A stretch of 64,000 nt of DNA from Plectosphaerella cucumerina (lineage: Eukaryota > Ascomycota > Sordariomycetes > Glomerellales > Plectosphaerellaceae). A program made the translations under genes and the position numbers. The stretch lies in assembly GCA_020746995.1 (NCBI GenBank), contig JAGPXD010000002.1, positions 1,550,001 through 1,614,000 of the forward strand, written 5' to 3'. Position 1 is the stretch's first letter, and each line of letters opens with the position of its first letter. Below, in pieces: positions 1 through 12,017 of the stretch. The notes below the pieces were generated by a model, which saw nothing but the letters and a program-made list of their open reading frames with translations, was not told where the DNA came from and searched no databases.

Positions 1-1404
1 GCTCGCTACCGGGCCATGGCTTTCCCACTCTGGATTTCCCGGAGGAAACGGCCGGTCCTGGCCTATTTCGCAGGGTATCAAACAGGGTGTTTCTGCGCCC
101 TTTTTTTCTCCCGCTCCGCATCCCGTCATCCGGAACCCACCGTGACGCTGCCAGAGACATTGTTGTCCCGAGAGACCTGGACGGGGGGGCTTCGGCGAAG
201 CAGCCTCCACTTGGAGATGGCGACGCGGGCAGCCATTTTCGCCTCCCCTTCCGCACCTTCCGCAGCGCTGGAGGCTACTGGTCCAGGCCTGACTCGGGAG
301 GTCAGACGCCGCCCGAGACTCGAAGCCAGCCATCAATAAAGCAGCTTCTGCCAGTGTCCCGAGGTCTGCCCAGGGGCGGGCGCCAGGACCACTGTGGAGC
401 GCTGGACTGGACCCCTGATGTCCAGAAACCGCCCCAGCCGGTTGGTCTGGGAGCGGACTAGGCGGACACCGGCCACTACGGGTGCGATCCGTCCCACCAG
501 CGTTGCCCATCTTTCCTCCAGGATCCAGCGGCAGTCCCGTGCAGTCCCGCGGTCCTTCTAGCCCGTCCAAGGGTCTCGGTCCTCATCAATGCGACTCGAA
601 AGGAGGGTGGGGAGGACCTGAAGGGGGCATCGCCCTTCCTCCTCTCCCCTCCGCTAGGCGCCCGCTAAACAGCGACGGGGCATGAACGGGATCATCAGCT
701 GTCTGCTGCTCATCACTCTAGTTCGTGATGCGCATACGGGGACGGGACGGGAGTCTTGACATGTACATAGAGCCCAGAGGTAAACCAAGCAAGCGGCAAG
801 CCCACCCCGCATCCAGCTCGAGCCGCAGAAGAAATGGGTGTAAATTAGCTGCGTCCTCGTAAGGCGGGCAGCTGATGCAGGAACGACCATGTTCGCAGCA
901 TGTCTCGGGCCCCTGAGCGCCCATTGGAACTGGGGGCACTCGAGACGTTGTGCCTGCGTCGCCCCGGAGGAAAAGCATTGATGCTGGGATGAGCCTCGCA
1001 GGCAGATCTTCTTCTGATAGGCGAGGGACTGGAGGCAACGGGACGGGTCAGGGATTCTTCCGGAGCACGTCTCTCAAACAAACGCCCGAGCTGCTCCAAT
1101 CCTTTCCGTTGCTTACTTCGTCTCAAGCAGGTGACTGGAGACACAGTTACTCTCTCCTCACCCAAGCTTGACTCCTTTTCAAGAAGGCGCGACATCACGA
1201 GAACGCAAGGCTTTTGAAGATGTGGATTGAGGGCTCAAACTTGTGAAGCATCCCGTCGAGGTTCTCTCTCCTCCTACATGTGTTTGTGCCCGTCTCTTAC
1301 AAGTGCGTTAACTCCAGACCTGAAGCTGGCTTTCCCAGCTGTCCCTGTAGCAAATCTCCCTGTCCCTCAAGGCTCTTGACCTATAGCGAATCCCTTTCCC
1401 TTAC
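1..1404. other. intergenic, no gene recognised
   Basis: Only short overlapping open frames occur on both strands, none with a recognisable domain, splice pattern or sustained coding character. It lies on the 3' side of the Stc1-domain gene, so it includes that gene's 3' UTR. A gene ending just left of the window cannot be excluded. Confidence 0.5.
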
Positions 1405-2652
1405 TCAGTTCTGGTCCACCTCCGAATCATCATCCATCTCGAATTCCGGCTGGTTCTTCATCCATTCTTCATGCTCCTTGTGGAGAATGCGCGTGGCACG
1501 TCTGATGTCTGGCACGATGAAGGCATCCGGGTTGGCATGGACGCAAGGCTCCTCCTGAATGACGGCACGTGTGTCGTCGTCATTGTTGGCGGGTATTGTC
1601 TTCTCGGAGCCTCCGTCGGAGAGTTCGTCGGAAGCCAGCGCGATGGACGAGCTTCTCTCGTAAGGTGCAAGCCGTTGGGTGCCCGAGTTCTCCGTGCTCG
1701 ATCGGAGGTGCGGCGGCAGGCTTTTCTGTGAGTTGTGTACGGACATGAGGTGAGGTGCGGTGCGCTCTTTCTTCTGAGTCGATCCTGTGCTGGAAGTCAC
1801 AGCCGAGGGACCGTTGGCCGCGTTGGCGAGGTCCTTCTTGTCTTCCTTGTGCCCGCCGTACCAAGAATTGGATGCCACCGTGGACATCTCGGCATCGGCA
1901 GCAGGCTGCTTCTTGTGGCAAATCTCGGTGACTGCAGAACCTGCCGAAGATAGGACCACAAGAGGAGCACGATGGTTGCTCGTGATGGGGGCATTGTGAG
2001 ATGTCTCGGTAGTAGTGGTGACAGTCTTGTTGCCAATGGAGGCAGCGTCATCCTCCTCATCTCCCGCATCCTCCAGGAGATGGTCCAAGAATCCGTACAT
2101 GGAGTCGATGACGCTCTCCGTGTCAGAAAGGTCCGAAGTTTTGGCCTTTGGGAAGGCAGACTTCTTGGGCTGAGTCTTCTTGACAGTTGCCTTTTCGAAC
2201 TCTGTCTTCTCGACCACGGCCTCCGTCTCCATGTACTTCTTGTCTTCGCGTGCAGCCGCTCTGGCCTTGGCCGCCAGTTTGGCCGGGTCGGGCTCGCTCT
2301 CGAGCCACTCGCGACACGCAATGCACACCTGGATGGTCAAAAGTGTTAGCAGGCACTGAGAGCAGTACGTCGCCGGTTGGTGTCAACTTACGAACTCGTT
2401 GAGGCGCCTGGTCCTCTTGGAAAACTGATCCAGTGGAAGGCGTCGGTTGCAGTGATCGCAGTTCTCCTCCATAGCAGGTCCCGGAGCGTGCTCCATACAG
2501 ACCATTTTGGAATGGTTAGGGTCGATGTCCTTGATGCCGTAGCCGACTTTTTGCTGTTGGTGCTTCGAGAAAGCCACGATCGGCTTCATTTCTCCTCCGA
2601 GAGAGCATCGGTACAGCATTGCGCCCTTGGGCTTGTTGCCTTTTGGCGCCAT
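1405..2652 (-). CDS. Stc1-domain protein (LIM-like zinc domain)
   Basis: Two exons, 2392-2652 and 1405-2328, joined by a GTAAGT...CAG intron of 63 nt that keeps frame, giving 394 aa. Residues 13-95 form an Stc1-type zinc domain: C16, then EMKPIVAFSK, C52-x2-H55, C65-x2-C68, LDQFSKRTRR and C89-x2-C92; the intron falls between the last two blocks. The first knuckle reads CSLGGEMKP, so its second ligand is not a cysteine. The remaining 300 residues are acidic, Ser/Thr-rich and look disordered. In fission yeast, Stc1 links the RNAi effector complex RITS to the CLRC H3K9 methyltransferase complex. Fungal proteins sharing only this domain are mostly uncharacterised, so an RNAi or heterochromatin role here is inference. 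The start is the Met that precedes the conserved domain in frame. Confidence 0.85.
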
Positions 2653-4787
2653 TGTGAGGCTTTGATGACCGAGTCCAATGGCAATAGAGGAGGAAGTCTG
2701 TGATCGGGACTTGGGAGCTGGCTGTCTGGCGGTGCCGTGGATGTGTTGGTTGATCAAGTGGGAAACACTCGGCAGAAAGGTAGGAAGGTTGGCCACAAAG
2801 ATAGACACACGATGATGTCTGATGGGTAAGTGCTTGGGAAGCTGGCGTCCGGCGTCCAGAGTCCAGAGTGTGGCTGTTGATGATGGGAAACGTCCGCAAG
2901 TCGACGCTGAGGAGTTGTTGTTGAAGGCTTGGTAGAGGGAGAGTTGAGGTAGTGGTGAGAAGTCTACCTTTATAGTCATCTGTTCCCAGCGGGATCAGTA
3001 GCTGGGGTTGACCTTCCTTGACGGGCGGGAGCTTTTTGGGTGAGGAAGGAGCTCCCCGGCGTGCCTTCCCGGTATTTTCGGCCCCATGTAGTCGGCCGGG
3101 CCGGCGGAATCGGAAGGCGCGGAGCCGGGATCGGCCGGGCAACGGCCGGCCACTACCCACTTCCGCCGGTCAAACCCCACAGAAGTGCCCGGTGCGGCCG
3201 GTGCACGGAAATAAACCTCAAACTCGTCAATAACATGCCCCCTAGGATAAAGCAAGGGAAGCATCGTTCTTCTTCTTTGTTTATGACCCAATGGAAGCCG
3301 TAGAAGGCAATGGGCGACTTCTTCATGTCCGTCAAAAGTGACTACAAGGTAACTTTGCGCCGCATCTATCCAGAGACATTGCAACCTCTCTGGATGAAAC
3401 AAGCACAATGATGAAATCTTGGGACCGGATGCTGCAAGCAATTGGAAGGTAGGTAGTTCCAGTAAATCTTGAATTAGCAGAAGATCCATACTCCGTATCA
3501 AACAGATAGACCAATGTCGGCAAGCTGAAGTGCCATGCCGCCTTGCTCCAACGGTCCCAGAGGTCTGATGGCAGGCACAAAATCGATCCTTACTTCAACG
3601 AGAATATACTGCAGAAGTATTATATGCAATTCAAGACGGGCAGTTCAAAGTGGGACTCAGGCCAAAGCGCATTTGGGAGGAGAGATGAGCAGCAGAAAAT
3701 GCAGGCCAGTCCGGGCCATGACCACCGGTCCGTCAGGCTGGGGAGTGACCACAAGACAAACTCTAGCAAAGAATAAACAATAAAACTCTACATGTCCATG
3801 TATTCATCTGCAAATCAAGATGGCAGGTCGTGGTTGGAGACTATGGCTAGGAGGCGGTGTATTCAGGGCATCACCTCCTCCGAAAGCCCTGGGATGTCAC
3901 ATCACCCCCCTCGGAGAGGTCCTCACAAACCCATCAAAACTCCACCACTAGGCTCCAAACAAGCGGTGTTGGCGACATATCACCACAGTCCATGTCGACT
4001 CACCGCCTTCTCGACACTGCAGTGCCCCTCTATGTCGGCCCCTCTGCGACAAGAGACCCATCACCCCGGAGATGCCAACGCATCAACACATGCCACACTT
4101 GCATACACGTGGGGACCGCCGAACTGGAGCAATGGGACCCTAGTCTTTTCGTGTTCCACTGCCGCAGCAGGTCCTGGTATCCCGACTGCTGACAACTCCC
4201 GACTACATACCGTTTGTTGGTGCGGCCAACATCCACACTATCCAGTTTGTGACTGCGGTGCAAGTCACCGTCTCCTACCAGGCCGTTTCCAGTGGAAGCC
4301 ACCATCACTCTCTCGGATTCTTACAGTAGGCACCGAGGATTGGCCCCGTACCTCATTCCCTCCACTTCCCCAGAGCCACTGCAGCGGGCCCTGGGGGGTA
4401 AAAATATGTTATAACTCCTTTAACGGAGCTTTGAAGCTCCTCATCACCATACTCATAGCTTCCCCGTGACTCGCGTCATCCTGGCATGGCCTTCCCCCAC
4501 CCGGGGTCGGGCCGCACCCCCAGCATCCACAGCGCGGTCTTCTAAACATCCCAGTGGTGATCCCTGAACATTCCAAAGTCACCGCTGCTGGTGCCCGCGC
4601 TTGCCCTGTTGATGAGGTCCTGGGCGTCGCCGACCTGGCGTCGCTCGGTCACCTCGAGATCCTTGAGCCTCTTGCGTATCCTATACCTTCCTACCAGTGG
4701 CGTCAATCCTTGGGCGGCGGCGGCGGCGGTGGAGGAGCGTCTCCCCCAAATGTTGTCGCCGGCGCCTTCCCTCATGACTGCGAGTCC
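2653..4787. other. intergenic, no gene recognised
   Basis: This is 2.1 kb between two genes on the minus strand. It has a GC-rich part with local CGGCCGG/CCGGCC self-complementarity near 3090-3165, and a more AT-rich part up to about 4450 that contains the short perfect hairpin GGAGCTT-TG-AAGCTCC (4425-4440). Open frames are short and without recognisable domains. The right side carries the 3' UTR of the kinase gene and the left side the promoter of the Stc1-domain gene. Confidence 0.5.
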
Positions 4788-6322
4788 CTATTGAAGAGGT
4801 TCCGAAGACGAGGATAGGCGGTTCAGATGGAGGTAGACATCTGTGCCATATCTGCGAATAGGTCAGTGAAAAGGCCGCCAGCAGCAACGCCGTGACCACT
4901 CACCCTTCCATGCTAATCAGCTTAAGATCGCCGCCAAAGTATCGCGCGTAGAGGCGCGAGATCGGCAGGCCGTAGCCAAAGCCGGCCATGGGTGCTTTGA
5001 AGTCGCTCTTATCGAAGTCTGGATCGAGGTTGGGCGTCCGGTCGACAGTGGTATACATGTAGGTCCACACGAGGGGAATGGCGCTCCGCGGAATGCCGCC
5101 GCCCTCGTCCGAGATTTTGATGGTGATGTCCTCCTTGCCCTCGGCGACGATGACCTTGGTGACGGGGAACTCTTGCTTATCCTCGCCATGGGTCTCGACG
5201 ACGGCGCGCAGAGAGTTCTTGAGGGTCTCGAAGAGCATGTGCGACAGATGGCCGGGGACGTACATGAAGTTGATGTTGGGACTGCAGACGAGCTGGATCT
5301 TAGGAGCCTCAAACAGACCGTAGTGATCCTCGCAGACGAAGCGGGCGTTCTCGATGGCCTCCTGGGCCAGGTCCTGGATGTTGGTCTTTGTACAGATGAT
5401 GCCGACGTACGATGGATCGCGGTGGTGGCTCTGGTCCGTGAGGGCAATGTGCTGGCCGATGAGCATACGGATGCCAATGCGGGACATGTAGAAGCGGTCG
5501 AGGAAGGCCTGGATGTTGTGGTCGATCTGCATGCGCTGGCGCTTGCGCTTGTACTCGAGGATGCCCTGCGCCATTGTGGTGACGACACCGTCGTGCCGCC
5601 GCTTGATGTTGTGCAGGGTCTTTGCGAATCTTTCATTGTAGAGGCTCAGCTCGGGGGGCCAATCGCCCGTGTCGTCAACCATGGCGAAGTATCTCCGCGC
5701 GGCGGCGGCGGCCTTCTTGCCGGCAATGCCGTTCCCGTTGCCATTTCCGTTGGCATGCGGCAGGGACGTGTACTGGCCATCCTCGATGCTTGGGTTCTTG
5801 GTAGCCTCGGAGAGCATGGCAGACGTCTTGCCAAGCTTACTGGCAGGACGCAAGAGTCTCTCGCGGACATCTCGGTTCAGGTTCGGTCTCGGCAGGTTGG
5901 TGAGCTCCTGGAAACGCAATGCATTAGTACAAGCATCGGGCGATCTGTTTGCGGTGCCACGCCGCCGGCGGAGGGGCATACCTCGAACGACTGGGCGTAC
6001 CAGTCCTGGACCCTCTGGACCGAGGGCATATCGCTGAGGCCATCGGGAAGTTGCTCGAGCTCCTCGACACGGTGGGCCAGGCGGATGGGCAGCTCTTCGG
6101 CCAGGAACTGTGATGCACGGAACAGGGTGCCTATAGAGTTTGCGGGCGTGGGTCAGCCGTCTCGCCCGAGAAGAGGGCACGCGACCGGGGGCGAAGACAG
6201 GACTCACCGGTCGAGGGCCTCTCGCCGAATTGGACCATCTGGCGCAAGCTGACGCCGGTGGCAGGGAAGCTGGCATAATGCCTGATGGTGTCCATCAATC
6301 GCTCCGTCTTCTTCCAAGACAT
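4788..6322 (-). CDS. mitochondrial pyruvate dehydrogenase kinase (PDK/BCKDK family)
   Basis: Four exons (6208-6322, 5982-6130, 4904-5907, 4788-4851) with GT-AG introns and continuous frame encode 443 aa. The family phosphorylates and inactivates the E1-alpha subunit of mitochondrial 2-oxoacid dehydrogenases, chiefly pyruvate dehydrogenase. Residues 1-160 hold the helical regulatory part, with an Asn/Gly-rich and Ala-rich insert near 138-158. The GHKL ATPase fold follows: N-box ETLKNSLRAV (315-324), G1 box DEGGGI (355-360) and G2 box GFGYGLP (397-403). The last exon supplies the conserved end YGTDVYLHLNRL. The N-terminus is basic and amphipathic, which fits mitochondrial import. All ATP-binding residues are present. 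Distinguishing PDK from branched-chain kinase from sequence alone is less sure. It is divergent from the 7955 gene across 1.6 kb. Confidence 0.95.
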
Positions 6323-7954
6323 GATGGACTACTACTGCACGGCGACCTAGGGAGAGAGAGAGGTTGTAGCGATGCTCCGTGCGGCATCAACCCAAGAAGA
6401 TGGGGAGGGTGCCCTCTGTCGGCAAGCAAAGGATAATCGAGAGACAGCAGGCAAGTTGTTGAGAGTTGTTTCGCACAATTGGTGCTTCCAGTCGTGGGTT
6501 GAGTCAACCCCGCGGGTCCGGTGTGTGGTAGGCGGCCTTTACCGAGGCAGTGGTATGACGCAGGACATGGGCTCGGAGTTGGAGGCGCGACACGAGGGGG
6601 GCGGAGATGGCTCTAGGGAAGGCAAATCGCAGGTCTCAAGAAGGCATTGTCGAATGTAGGATACGGAAGGACGACAGCAAGGACGGCAAGGCGGAGATGA
6701 CCGGGAGGTCTGCGTGTAGATAGGAAGATAGGTAGAGGTAGGTAGGTAGGTTTCGTCGAGGTGGAGGGAGGGATGAGGGTCGGTCTGCGTCTGGGGAAGA
6801 AGCCGATGTGCTGCAGCAAGGCGGCGGAGGCGTCGAGTCGACAGCCGAGCCGCCGGGGAGGGTCGCACCTCGCTCGCTGGCAGTTCGGTGTGTGTGCGCC
6901 TGTGTCGCATGCAGTGACGGCATTCCTCCGGGAAGCTCTGGGCGCTGGGAGAACAACAGCTGATAGTGAGGTACATCATTTCCTCCCGCCCGCCGCAGAA
7001 GAGGGGAGAAGAGCACGCGTTTGGACCACTGGGTGCGCGTGCTGGCTTACCGCCTTAAGCTCTGTCGGAAGGATTTCAGCCCTGGAACTTTCGCGCTCCT
7101 TTGGACCGAGAGCCACTACTGCGGCGAGTTGCAACACCTGTGCATGAGCAGCTGCAATGATTTTCATTAAGCGCTTCAAGCCGTCGACAGGATGACCTGA
7201 CCATTCTTCTGCGAGCTCATGACCTCCCTACTGTCCACCGAAACATGTGGTGAGCTGTACCCAGCTTGGTAGCAGACCAAAGACGGGAGCAAGTACCTCG
7301 CTATCCTATCTGCGCCTCGAGCCAGGGGGCCCTGGCACTAGCCAGACAGCGCGCTGTGCAACACCAATCCGGCGGGGGGATCTCAAAGTCCCCAAGCCAG
7401 CTGCTAACCAGAACAAGACGCGGCTTCCCCTCGTCACATGCATCTTTCTCCGCGCCACATCTTGGGGCTACTTTCTTCCTGTGGCTCGTGCGTGCTTCCC
7501 CAGCCTCAGCACCGTTTGACCAAGCGACATCGACTCCGCCATGACCTCCCCAACCTCCCGCCATCTCTGAGCGGCCAGTCACCGCTACTCGGTGCCGGAG
7601 GGCCCCCCTGAAAGAAATACCGACAAAAGACCCCGGAGAGCGAAGAACGCAGCCCTTTTTCGATGCATCCGCAATCAGCACAGCTCGGCGAGGACACGAC
7701 GACAGACATGACTTGTGCCCATTTGGTACCGAGCTAGATAACCCAGCCTGCCATCCAAACTTCGACGGCCCTTCAACCGATCCCGCCTCGGCGCATCGGG
7801 ACCTTCCGGGACTCGGCAGCCCACCGCACCACCTCACCCGACCCGGCCGCCCAACTACCGCGGCGCCCGTCGCGTCACGCGACAACAGTCTGGCCTTTCT
7901 GCAGCAGCAGCCAGCACCCGTTTTTCGGGTTCATGGCCTCGGCCAAGCTCGGCC
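6323..7954. other. divergent intergenic region
   Basis: This is the shared upstream region of the kinase (-) and the coiled-coil gene (+). It contains a degenerate AGGT-type tetranucleotide tract (about 6727-6750) and pyrimidine-rich stretches before the 7955 start. No additional gene is supported. Confidence 0.5.
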
Positions 7955-9632
7955 ATGTCGTCTGATGGCAAGGTGACCCCCGACTCGGGCTTGAACTATG
8001 GGACTTCAGACTCCAAGGCCCAGGACGGCTCCTCGATCGACGCCGATGTGGACACGGAGGACGTGTCCACCCTCAACGATGAAGGACCTAGCACGCCCGA
8101 TGAAGCTCAGGTCACCACGCCGCCGCCCTTCATCTCTTCACCCTCGATCCCTTCCCCCATGAGCTGGGGGAAGCTGGATCTTATTACTCCCTTGGGACAG
8201 CACCTCGCTGCCTCGCTGGCTAGAAACCCCTCGAGATCACCGCCTGTTTCCATCAGAGAGGAGCCTGGCAGTGGCAGTGACACACCTCACCTGGATCTCG
8301 ACCTCCAGGCTGACTCGCCCGCACCAAGTGCCTCACCACCAGGTCAAGATGCCCGGGACGCCCTCGCCCTTCGTCTCACCGAGCTGGCGCGGAGAATCTC
8401 GCAAGGCGATGGCGTCCATGACCAAGCCACCCTCGATGCTTTGCATGGGGGACTCGACGACCTGGACCAAGTCGCTGCCGGCGGCCACAAGCCACGCAGA
8501 CCGCAACACCGACCTCGTCTGATGACCATGGAGACGGAACCGCAGGAGTCGGCATGGAGCTCTCCATCTTCCTCTTGGATGCGCTCACGATACTCCGACC
8601 TCTCCGCCTCGGCAATGCGTGATGCGCCTCCTCCAAAGCCCCAGGTTATTGTCAAGAAACCCGCCGTGGACTCGTTCAAGCTCGCATCCGAGGCAGAGAA
8701 ACTCAACGCGGAGCTCGAGACCCTGCTCAGCAACCTCAAAGCCCGACAGGAGGAGTCAGAGGTGAGCCTTCATCCCACCATATCCATCCATCATCACGCA
8801 TCGTACTAACCTCCCTCAGCACATACATGCCCTGCTGGTCACGCGTGCTGAGCGCGCAGCTCAGCGCATCATTTTCCTACAGTCGCGCGTTGGCCTCCTC
8901 GAGTCGGAGCTGCACGAGTCGGACGCCGACCTGTCCCATCTCCGCCTCGGCCTCAAAGCCATCGAGGTGCAGTGCCCGCGCGAGATCCTGGGACGGGACA
9001 CGGAGCTCGCCCGAAGCATCGCAAACTGGAAGCGTGACTACGCCGATCTCAAGCTGAGGCGAGAGGCCCGCCGGCGACGTACTCTCGCAGAGGAGACATC
9101 TCATCATGAGGACGACGAAACCGGCAGCGTCGTTTCGGCGGATACATCGGCGTTTACCGAGACTACAGACGACGATACATTCAGCATGATGTCCACGCCT
9201 TCGCGACCCCCAAGGCAAAGCCAGTCCGGTACGGAACATTCAGGCCTTCCCTTCGAGACTCCGAGCCCGGTGGCCAGAGGCGGCCGCGTCCACGGCAGTG
9301 CGTCAATGTCCAGGTTCTCTGCCCGGAGGGACGCTGCCAGGGACGACCACGAGCCCGGGGAAACCCTCACTCCAACCAGCGTCCGGTCTAGGTCGACAGC
9401 CACGCCGGTGCGAGAAGAGCCGGCCATGATGGCCTACGAATCCACCAGGCCATCCACACACTCATCCCGAGCCTTGAGACGCATCATCATGAGCGCAACA
9501 CCTCCCCGTCGCCGCATCGACTCCCAAAGCGCCGCGCCTCCCGTATCCTTCGGCCCTCCACTACAACGATCCAATTCCGCCCGAGCGGCGACGTCCCAGT
9601 ACCGACACCACTATTACGACCCTTCACGATAA
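7955..9632 (+). CDS. hypothetical protein, disordered with central coiled coil
   Basis: Two exons, 7955-8761 and 8820-9632, are joined by a 58-nt intron (GTGAGC donor, perfect TACTAAC branch, CTCAG acceptor), giving 539 aa. Residues 1-225 are rich in Ser, Pro and acidic residues and look disordered. About residues 228-345 are charged and helical (EAEKLNAELETLLSNLK, then RAAQRIIFLQSRVGLLESEL), consistent with a coiled coil interrupted by the intron. The C-terminal third is basic and Ser/Arg-rich, ending in YRHHYYDPSR. I recognise no catalytic domain and assign no function; a scaffold or cytoskeletal adaptor is only a guess. The first in-frame ATG was chosen. Confidence 0.8.
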
Positions 9633-10164
9633 GCCGCCAGCGAGCGTGTTCCTTTTCAACCATGTACAGCAAGCCAGCCCTGCCTCGAGCCTTGTTTTGT
9701 TTCTGCATGAACCTGCATCATGATTATGCCCAGCCCTGCGACGATCACGAGAAAACGATGAACGAGTGGAATGAAGAGAGCGGAGGATGGGAACTTGTCT
9801 TGGCGTGCATTAACGTTTTCAACGGGGCGTGGCATCAGCATGGAATGGGGAGTATCTCGTATGATTAGACGCAAGGTTTTCCCTCGAACCGAATGAATCG
9901 ACGACCTGTGGTGAAAAAGAACTATGACTGTCCTCAACGAAGGCCTCGCCAGGCCGTGTGTTTCCTTTGCCTGAACTCCTCGTCCCCGTGAACGCCTGGC
10001 TTACAAACTCCTGATAGCAACATCCTTGCCGAAAACGTATCCGTCTGCGCCCAAACAATCCGTCTCGAGTACTGTAGATGCACCCTTATCATCGCCCCTC
10101 CACAAGTCACCCCCCATGGAGAATCATCCCGCTCTGTCGGTATCAGGGGAAGGGTTATCACTCC
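9633..10164. other. convergent intergenic region
   Basis: These are the 3' flanks of the coiled-coil gene (+) and the DUF7918 gene (-). Nothing else is recognisable. Confidence 0.5.
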
Positions 10165-11292
10165 TTAGTCCTCAGTCAGATCGATGGTCTTGGCTCTCTT
10201 GCGCTTTCTTACGCAGACGGGAGCTTCGCCAGTCAGATCGTAGACTTCGGCCTCTTTTTTGATGACCGTCATGTCCTCTGCCTTGATGGTGTCGTTGCTT
10301 GTGGCCTACAAAACGGTTAGTCCATGGCATGGTAATATCGAAGCAAGAATTTACCCTCTCATGGAGTAGTTGCCTGCGAGCAAGCGACACGATGGCCTCT
10401 TGGGAGAGATTTCCGATCTCCTCCTCCACGGGGTCGGGACTGGGAGTGCGAGGGATGATCATGAGCTTCTGCAGCGAATCTGGTGAAGTATCAGTAGGAA
10501 ACCGAGGGATGACGAATGTTCCAATTACCCCGTGATCGATATTTGAAGTTGAAGCGAATCAAGCCGGTGCCTTCGTCAAGGTCTGTGCACTTAACGAAAT
10601 TCGGCGTAGGGATGTCGACATCGGCGCCATATCTGGGCAAGAGATCAGTCCATGCCCTACCCATTCACTTCATAACATACACTGCTCCATGGGAAGCTGC
10701 GCTCCCTTTCAGTGCCTTCTCGGCCAGCTCGGTTGTACTAGCTGTGTTCTTTTGCTGAGGAGCCGCCGACTTGCCTGTAGTCACACAACGCTGGACGCAG
10801 ACTTGGATGAGTCCCAACGACTTGGCTGCTATGCTGTCCTCTTTGACACGAGATTCTGCCGTATTTTCGACTGCCACAGTTAGTAAAGAGTCCAACAACG
10901 ACTCAGGGGACAAACTTGCCTGTGGTGATGCCGGCAAATTTGAGAGGCTGCGTTTTCCAGGTGGAGCTGCCCTCGGGCAGCCAGTCATGCCCATTGACCT
11001 CAACGGCGAGCCTTCGTGTGGTCATTATAGGCGTGCGAATCCATTTGCCATCGACCAAAACAGCACAGCTAAGACTGTGGTCATCTGGCTGGAAGCTGTA
11101 TGATGAGTCGATCGTAATACAAATGCTGAAGGTGGCATCGTCCTGAGATTCGATGTACTTGCTGACCGTGTTCATGACCTTAATGGATGGATCATTTTCA
11201 GGGGAGCCATCTTCGTCGTTGTACTCAGCGGCCTCGCTCCCGTTGACTCTGACAGTGACCCGGATCTGGGGGACTTCGTCACAAATCGCCAT
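10165..11292 (-). CDS. DUF7918 domain protein with SUMO-type C-terminus
   Basis: Five exons (10920-11292, 10681-10870, 10529-10632, 10355-10479, 10165-10305) separated by introns of 48-49 nt encode 310 aa. The first intron has a GC donor (GCAAGT); its acceptor at 10871 gives 49 nt like the others, while a second in-frame acceptor at 10856 is possible. The start MAICDEVPQIRVTVRVNG, the beta-rich body with YGADVDIPTPNFVKC and FNFKYRSR, and the following LMIIPRTPSP match the fungal DUF7918 family, which has no established function. The last 46 residues contain IKAE and IKKE (psi-K-x-E SUMO-acceptor consensus), VYDLTGE and IDLTED (SUMO-interaction-like), and a basic KRKRAK nuclear-localisation-like patch. 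A nuclear, SUMO-linked role is inference. Confidence 0.85.
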
Positions 11293-12017
11293 GCTAGAAC
11301 CCTGTGGATGGTGGTGTCGGGGAATGGCCCGTAGTGTTGAGGAGAGCCGGATTGTAGAAGAGTTGCGCGTGGAGCCGAGAACAAACAGACCGTCCAGGCG
11401 TCTGAACCACCTCGTTGATCACCAGGTGGGAAGGTGGGAGGAATCTGGGGAGGTTTTCGAAACTTTGAGAAATGGAATTCAGGCTCTCGAAGCGCCGTGT
11501 AAGTTGGAGGCGTCTACCTTACAGGCAGGCACAACATGCATTCGTCTTGAAGCAGTTTAGCGGCTGGGTCAATAGTGGGGCCGCCTGAATTGAGGCAGGA
11601 GGTCTGCAACTGGCGGCCATCAGGTGTTCCATTCCATGTCCAAGTTGACTGGAATCAACTCAAGAGATAAGCGCCGAGGTCAATCGTAGATTCATGCAAT
11701 GATGAAACTCTACTACCTAGCGTTTGGTTGGGTATTCCGTGCAGGTTTCTCTAGAGTCTCGCTGGCGTGGGATGAGGCAGATGGCAACTTTGGCAGACGC
11801 CGGGGAGCACGTGCCGGATCATGTGACGTGTGTCAACCCACCGCTCCAGGCGGGAGCTTGACGCGGCGCGAGTTGCCTGGCAAGAGGGAGCTACCAGATC
11901 CAACGACAGCACCGAGCTCCAGCAGCACTCCGTTTGACCTTCAGCTCCCGCCCTCCTGCAATACCGCATCAACCTCCACAAAACCTATCTCCCATTCAAC
12001 GAAGCACATCACAAATC
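11293..12017. other. divergent promoter region
   Basis: This is the common upstream region of the DUF7918 gene (-) and the proteasome alpha2 gene (+). No Rpn4-type proteasome box or other clear element was found by eye, and no gene is present. Confidence 0.45.

Noticed and set aside
5173..6252. 359-aa open frame on the plus strand
   Set aside because: It lies antisense to the pyruvate dehydrogenase kinase exons; GC-rich codon use on one strand leaves the opposite frame open. It has no domain.
10856..10870. Alternative acceptor for DUF7918 intron 1
   Set aside because: It is also in frame, but gives a 62-nt intron while the other three are 48-49 nt and the first acceptor gives 49; kept only as an alternative.
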